From: Fulvia fulva
Taxonomy: Eukaryota; Ascomycota; Dothideomycetes; Mycosphaerellales; Mycosphaerellaceae
Length of the DNA: 64,000 nucleotides
Direction: 5' to 3'
NCBI RefSeq assembly: GCF_020509005.1
Contig: NC_063020.1
Coordinates: 1,178,001 to 1,242,000, forward strand
The notes beneath the pieces were generated by a model. That model did not search any database and had not been told where the DNA came from. It saw nothing but the letters and a program-made list of their open reading frames with translations. The translations under genes and the position numbers were made by a program. This document shows, one piece after another, positions 57,890 through 64,000 of the stretch. Numbering within the stretch: the stretch's first letter is position 1; each line of letters opens with the position of its first letter.

Positions 57890-59990
57890 TTATTAATAAC
57901 AACCGTAATAAGAGATTACGACGTACGATAAAAAACGCGCGACTCGGTATAAGAGACTACTATAGGCTAAGTAGTACCTAATATAGTACGACCCTTAGGA
58001 TAGTAAGGCTCGCTACTAGCTATACGACTAGTAGTATAGCGCGAGTCTATATTTAATATATAGACTTAAGGACAAACGTAAGAGTAGTAGTAGACTACCG
58101 ACGACGCTATATAGTAGAAACTCGAGAACTTATAGCGCCTAGTTACTAACCTACCTAGTAAGTTCAACTTGTACGACCTTCTAAACGACGACGAGATCTA
58201 AGACGAGAACGGCGTTACTATAGCGGTAGTCGACTACGACGACGACGGCGTAACCGAGGAAGGTAAGGGCGAGGACATATAATAAGTTACGAAAACCCTC
58301 TAAATTCCCGCGAACGACCTCCTTTAACTCGATATCGACTAGCTCGTTAAGCTTCTAGTAGAGCCCGAGACCGCCGCGGCTATCTACTTTATCCTACGAC
58401 GCGCCGAGTAAGAGTATAGGAACGTAATATAGATAGCGGCTATCCTCTACGAGTAGTTAGGCAAAGTAGGGTAAGAGCTTAGGAGATAGAAGAGTTACGA
58501 CTAATAGATACGTAATAAATACGACACCCTAGTTAAGGGACTCGATAACCTAAAGGCCCGACCTAAGGTATTATCGAATGTAGTAATGTCCGTAGAGATT
58601 AGTATACTTACCGCGAAGAACAACACCCTAAAGAAGTAAGCTAAGGAGGTACTTTAGTAGTTATCTAATAATAACTCGAAGATTAAGACCCTCGAATTCG
58701 ATCTCGATACGTATAAGATAGAAGCTTAAACCTACTAGAACGATATTAAGTAGCTTAATAAGTCGTAGTAGACTTAAGTAGATAATCTTAAGAAGTAACT
58801 CGAAGACCGCCGAGGCCGCTCTCGAGTACGATCCTTACTATCTCGCGCTATATTATAGCGTCGTGCCCTATAGAACGGCCGAACCCTATCTAAGGATAAT
58901 AATAAGGATAATGATAGAGCTAGTAATAAGGACGAGGAGGACAAGGTAGCTCGCCGTACTACTAGAAAGAAGGCTAAGAAGTCTATACGTAAGGATAATA
59001 GTAACGACTCCGATCTATTATCTAAGGAGTTAGAGGAGGACTCGGAGTCGGATAGCGATACTCGTACTTATCGCCGCTCTTCTAAGAAGAAGAAGCTAGT
59101 CTACGACTTCGAGTCTCTAGTTAAGTACGATCTAGACCTTAGCCAGCCCTTTAAGACTTAGCGTAGTATAGATAAGCTAGAGAAGTTCGTCGGTACTATC
59201 GATAGTAAGCTATCTAGACCCTTTCTCGAGAAGTTCTTCTCCGAGTTAGAGACTATTATCGACTATACGGTCTTTCGCGATAAGAAGGTAGTACTTAAGT
59301 TTGTATACGACTTACTAGCCTTACTAGGTAATGCTTAGGAACTAGTTAGACTAAAGATCCCTACTATCTCGGGCAGTCTAACTAGTAGTAAGAAGATATA
59401 TAAGGGTATGAACGACCTTATTAAGGAACTCGCTAAGCAATACGGAGACCGTAACCTAATTAGTAGGGCTCGTAATCGCCTAAGCAACCTCAAGATAGAT
59501 AGTAAGGACAGCTTCTAGACCTTCTTCCCTAAGTAGCGCTAGAATACTAATATCCTAGGCCTTAAGGGTAAAGATACGATAGATAACCTATAACGTAAGC
59601 TAACTATCCGCTATCTTAATAAGTATCTTAACTTCCGTCCCGAATCGTTATAAGAGATAATCGACAATCTCTATTAGGTAGATAAGGACTTTAGGATCCT
59701 CGACGCTCTCTACCTACGCTCCGAGAAGCTAAAGAATAAAAAGAAGGACGGTAATAAGGATAATAAGGACGACAAGCTAGTAGGTTTAGGCTATAATAAG
59801 CCGACCCGTAAGGCTTAGTCTACCCGACCTAAACTATTTAAGAGTAGCCTTAGTAAGACTATAGACGAAGCTAAGAACACTTGCTATATACGTAAGAGCC
59901 TCTATAAGAAGTGTCGTAAGCCCGGTCACCGCCTATAATAGCGTACTTACGAGCTGTTCGAGTACGAGATACTAGTATATCTAGGTACTA
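57890..59990 (+). pseudogene. Gypsy-4 gag
   Basis: Acidic and charged N-terminal half (NDDEI and similar near 58180-58280), a Lys/Arg and Asp/Glu-rich middle near 58900-59100, a capsid-like stretch to about 59700, and a zinc-knuckle remnant at about 59912-59953 (YKKCRKPGHR). The start codon is not determined. Stops are frequent. Confidence 0.7.
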
Positions 59991-60049
59991 ACGCTAGTAG
60001 TACTACCGTTATACTACCGGCGGAAAATGCCTAGTCTACTACTTAAGCG

Positions 60050-63000
60050 TAATAACTAGTAGATATAAAAAGGAGAATATAAGACATAACGAAGAGGTAC
60101 TACTAGCAAAGCTACCCGAAGGGCTTAAGCTATTATTATATGTTCTTAGGATAGTAGAAATAGAACATAACCCTATTATCGACTTATACCTCGTAATACT
60201 AGGGATAGCTAATAGGCAAAATGTATTTACTTCCCTTAATAACGGTGCTAATTCTAAGTATATCGACTTCTCTTATACGTAAAAACACAATCTACCCTTA
60301 ATTAAGCTTAATAACCTACTAGCCCTTAGGTTAGTAAACGGCTCGATAGCCGCGGAAATGATAGAATACCGTATAAGTCTAGAACCTACACTCGGCAATA
60401 GTTATAAGGAGACTAGAACCTTCTAGGTCATATATCTAGAGTATAACATCGTGCTAGGTAGGCCCTAGTATAATAAATACTAGCTAGGTATCTACTTTAC
60501 GTTAGGTACTATAACCCTTGACTCGGAGCACTATAAGGAGTATTGCCTATAGGATAGCGAACTAGTCTAGGTATAGAGTATTAACGATAAGTAGGAACCG
60601 GTAATTACTAAGTAGACCTTCGAACCTACCCTAAAGACCCGACTAGCGTATTAAGCTACTGTCGAAGAAGACGACGATATAGATTTTGTCTAGACTATAA
60701 CCTCTAATATAATTATAAAGGAACGCCCGCGAACTACTAAACTATTATTCGAAAAGAAACTAGCTACGCCGATACTACCGGATATTAATATCTAGGAAGT
60801 TAGCGCGGAGGCAATTAAGAAGATAGTAAGGCGGAAAGGAGTAGAGGTATATATAATGTTTATCTTTAATAAGAACGAGCTATAGTAACCTAGCGATATA
60901 CGTACTATAGACCTACTTACTACCTACGCTATAAGCGCCCGTAATATACGGAATGTAGCAATATACTCGCCTAATACCGGCTATAGGATGCTTTCTAATA
61001 ATAAGACTATCGAGCGACTTGATATACGTATAGCGGCGTTTATACTAGTAGCGTAACGCGTTAGTCCGACTCTCTCTACCTACAAGATGTATATATAAGT
61101 CGATATAGACAAATTTATACGTAAGAAGGAGGAGACTATCGATCTAAAGGACCACCTTCTCCCTATATATCACGAATTCGTATATTACTTCTCTGAATTA
61201 GATATAAAGGAGCTTCTACTATATAGGCCTAGTATTAACTACGAGATCAAGCTAAAGCTAGGAACTATACCGCCTTTTAGTAGGCCCTACCGGATATTAA
61301 ACTAGGAGGACGAAGTTATTACGTACTAGGTCTAAGAGTAGTTAGCCTAGAAGGGCATTTATAGATACGAAGGTAGAGTAGATACTTTATTACCCGTGCT
61401 TATTATTAAGAAACTAGGAGGTAGATTAAGAGTCTATATTGACTATAGACAAGTTAACGAACGTACAATCAAGTCTAGGTATCCTATACCCTTAATATAA
61501 GACATACTTAATCGTATTGCTAGTAAGAAGTACTTTACTAAGCTAGATATCATTACCGCTTTTAATCGTATTAGAATAGTAGAGGGCTTCGAATGGCTAA
61601 CCGTATTCATAATACGATATAGATAGTTTAAATGCCTAGTAATACTATTCGGGTTATATAATGCCCCTAGTACTTTCTAGTCTTATATTAACGACATACT
61701 ATAAGAGTTCCTTAACGACTTTACGTCGGTATACCTAGATAATATACTCATCTTTAGCGACACTCTTAAGGAGTATATAGAGTATATTAAGAAGGTACTT
61801 CGTAAATGTAGTAAAGCCGGCCTATAACTCGACATTACTAAATATAACTTTTATACCTAATCTACTAAATACCTAGGCCTTATTATCGGTAAGGACGGAG
61901 TCTTAATAGACCTAGCTAAGGTATAAGCTATAAGGGAATAGGGAATACTAGTAAACGTAAAAGATGTCCTTACGTTTAATAGGTTCTCCGGGTTCTATCG
62001 GCGCTTTATTAAGGACTATAGCAAGATAGTATTACCTATAGTAAAGCTGACTAAGAAGGACTGCCCTTAGTAATAGATAGAGGAATGTTAGAAGGCATTC
62101 GACGGACTAAAGTAAGCTTTTACCGATACTAAAGGCACTATATTAGCGATGTTTGCCCTAGGACGTAGAATAGTACTTAAAACGGATACGAGTAACTTTA
62201 TTACGGCTACGGTCCTATCGTAATACGATAAGGACAATATCCTAAGGCCAATCGTATACCTATCTAAGAAGATAAGCCCGTAGGAGTACAATTACGACAT
62301 TTATAATAAGGAACTACTTGCTATTGTTAAAGTATTTAAAGAGTAGAAGCCCGAACTTATAGCTAGCGATATCGACGAACTAGACTTTAAGAACTTTACT
62401 AATCTAAGCGGCCACCTAGTACTAGTATATAGCGACTACAAGAACCTCGAATACTTTATAACTTCTAAGTAACTAAATAGACGACAAGTAAGATAGGCCG
62501 AGTTCCTCTTATAATTCTTCTTTAAGATTATATATCGTCTAGGTGTTTAAGGAGCTAAACTAGACAGCCTTACTAGACGTTTATAGGACGCGATTCTATA
62601 TAACAAATCAGATCCGCGGTACGTATAGTAGGATTATATAGTAGGATCGTATACTACTTAAACCAGAACACTTCTTATCTATTAGCGCTAGCTAAATCCT
62701 ACGGCTAAGCGTATCCGAAGTTAAAGGAGTAGTAATAGACGAAGCGCTTTTAGCCGATATTAGTAAGCTATACGAATAGGACGATATAATCGAAGCTACG
62801 AACTAGTTAGTAGTAGGCGGATCTATTAAACTACTACGAAAGAATAAGATTAACGATAAGTACGCGATACTAGTCGATAGGATGATCTATATTAAGAACA
62901 GATATAGCGGTTATAGTCTCTTTATCCTACCTACCGAAGATAAGGAAAACACTATACGTATACGTATCGTTAAGGCCTTCTACGATATACCTACTATAGG

Positions 63001-63823
63001 ACACCCCGGTAAGACAACTACGAGCCGGTTAGTGTTACGTTACTATATATAGCTACGAATAATACGGTTTATTAGATCTTTCGTACGAGTATACCGTATA
63101 TACCGTAATAGCCGTAGTATTAACGAACCTTAATATAGACTACTTGCTCTACTACTAGTCCTATTCGATACGTAGGACGACGTTATATTAGACTTCGTTA
63201 TCGAACTACTAAGGGCTAAGTATACGGTAGATAGTCAGTACTATAAGAACGTACTTATAGTTATAGACCGTTTAGGTAAGGAGCGGCATTATATCCCGGT
63301 ATTAGAAATAATAGCGGAGTATATTGTATATATCTACGTAAGGTATATCTTCTCCCGATATAGTCTACTAAAGATAATTACGTCGGATCGTAGTCCTTAA
63401 TAGGTATTAGCCTTCTAGGGACGCCTCTACGAGTTACTATAAATTAAGCGTAAGATCTTAACCGGCTATTACCCTAAGACTAATAGTCAAAGCGAGAATA
63501 CTAATAAGATAATAGAACAGTACCTACGTACGTTTACTAGTTACGCTTAGGATAACTAGCTAGATTGGCTCCTACTTATAGAGTTTACTATAAATAACTA
63601 CGTCTCCGAAACGACTAGCGTAAGTCCTTTTATAGCGAACATTAGTAAGAACCTACGTTATATAGATACTAAACTTAATCTCCCTATATAACTACTTCCG
63701 TATAAATAGCGATTAGACGTAGAGTATATAAATATATTTGTATAACGTATAATAGACCTTAGGTATAAGCTACGAGACTCTATAGTAATAGTATAAGTAT
63801 CGTAAGCTAAATATACTAATAAG
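60050..63823 (+). pseudogene. Gypsy-4 pol: protease, RT, RNase H, integrase (cut)
   Basis: Protease near 60210-60280 (SLNNGANSKYIDFS); RT about 61250-62000 with VYLDNILIFSDTL (about 61727-61765) in place of YLDD; RNase H about 62330-62560 (VYSDYKNLEYF, LNRRQVR); integrase from about 62880 to the end, reaching DSIVIV and AKYTNK at 63823. The next bases belong to another element, so the C-terminal integrase part and any chromodomain are missing. Asp-to-Asn in YLDD is a TG-to-TA change. Confidence 0.85.
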
Positions 63824-64000
63824 TGTTGAGAATATATAGGCCGGAGGACAAGTATATAGGTGTGAGTATGTTATATAACTAGATCACGTGACTAGGGTTT
63901 GCTAGCCTATAGGCTAGCAAACATCTAGACACCTCGTATCTACCTACACTAATACCGGCGATACTATATATAGATACACGCTATCCTATTAGGTCCTTCT
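63824..64000 (+). mobile_element. LTR-like element entering at the right edge
   Basis: From tgttgagaatatatagg the sequence no longer continues the Gypsy-4 integrase. TGTTGAGA resembles Copia LTR starts. It contains tcacgtga (63884-63891) and a 26-bp palindrome (63897-63922). Only 177 bases are visible, so the class is uncertain. Confidence 0.5.
63897..63922. repeat. Perfect 26-bp palindrome
   Basis: Arms gtttgctagcc and ggctagcaaac around a TATA centre; could form a hairpin or bind a dimeric factor. Confidence 0.85.

Larger units (their letters stand above)
57672..63823 (+). mobile_element. Gypsy-4, Ty3/Gypsy retrotransposon, 3' end not seen
   Basis: Plus-strand element starting with an LTR at 57672 and running through gag and pol to 63823, where a further insertion cuts the integrase. 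The left flank is aagga (57667-57671); its partner would be outside the window. The alternative that the LTR at 57672 is the 3' LTR of Gypsy-3 is less likely, because it does not match the Gypsy-3 5' LTR and no other LTR precedes the Gypsy-4 gag. Confidence 0.75.

Overview
The window looks like RIP-mutated, transposon-only heterochromatin of a filamentous ascomycete (Pezizomycotina). Supports: two Tad1/I-like LINE families, chromodomain-bearing Gypsy elements, Copia elements and a Fot1/pogo-type DNA transposon; a base pattern dominated by TpA with CpA/TpG depleted; and premature TAG/TAA stops in almost every recognisable coding region, as expected from C-to-T change at CpA. I found no host gene, tRNA, rRNA or CRISPR array.

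Layout. The whole window can be read as one nest of insertions inside an old plus-strand LINE (A3). Pieces of A3 lie at 11427-13553 and 49674-49797; its two ends are outside the window. Three LTR elements interrupt A3: (i) Gypsy-1, minus, reaching in from the left edge to 11421, itself split by LINE A1 (324-5315); (ii) Copia-1, minus, 13554-49668, flanked by a 5-bp duplication; (iii) Gypsy-3, plus, from 49798.

Copia-1 contains LINE B1 (14477-19602), chromodomain Gypsy-2 (24412-31616, matching 184-bp LTRs) and, inside its own 5' LTR, Copia-2 (32574 to about 49521). Copia-2 carries LINE B2 (36949-42099), LINE A2 (42115-48065) and a solo LTR of the Copia-1 family (48808-49014). B2 and A2 sit tandemly at the same target site. 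Gypsy-3 holds a deleted Fot1-like element (54601-55723) and is interrupted at 57672 by Gypsy-4, whose integrase is cut at 63823 by another LTR-like element that leaves the window.

The coding regions are remnants of retrotransposon machinery: Gag/ORF1 nucleic-acid-binding proteins with CCHC knuckles, proteases, reverse transcriptases, RNases H, integrases and LINE endonucleases. None appears intact. B2 and A2 are less mutated than A1, A3 and the LTR elements, so they are probably among the younger insertions; the first 1 kb of A2 shows almost no RIP signature. Boundaries rest on target-site duplications and LTR pairs read by eye; domain limits are approximate.
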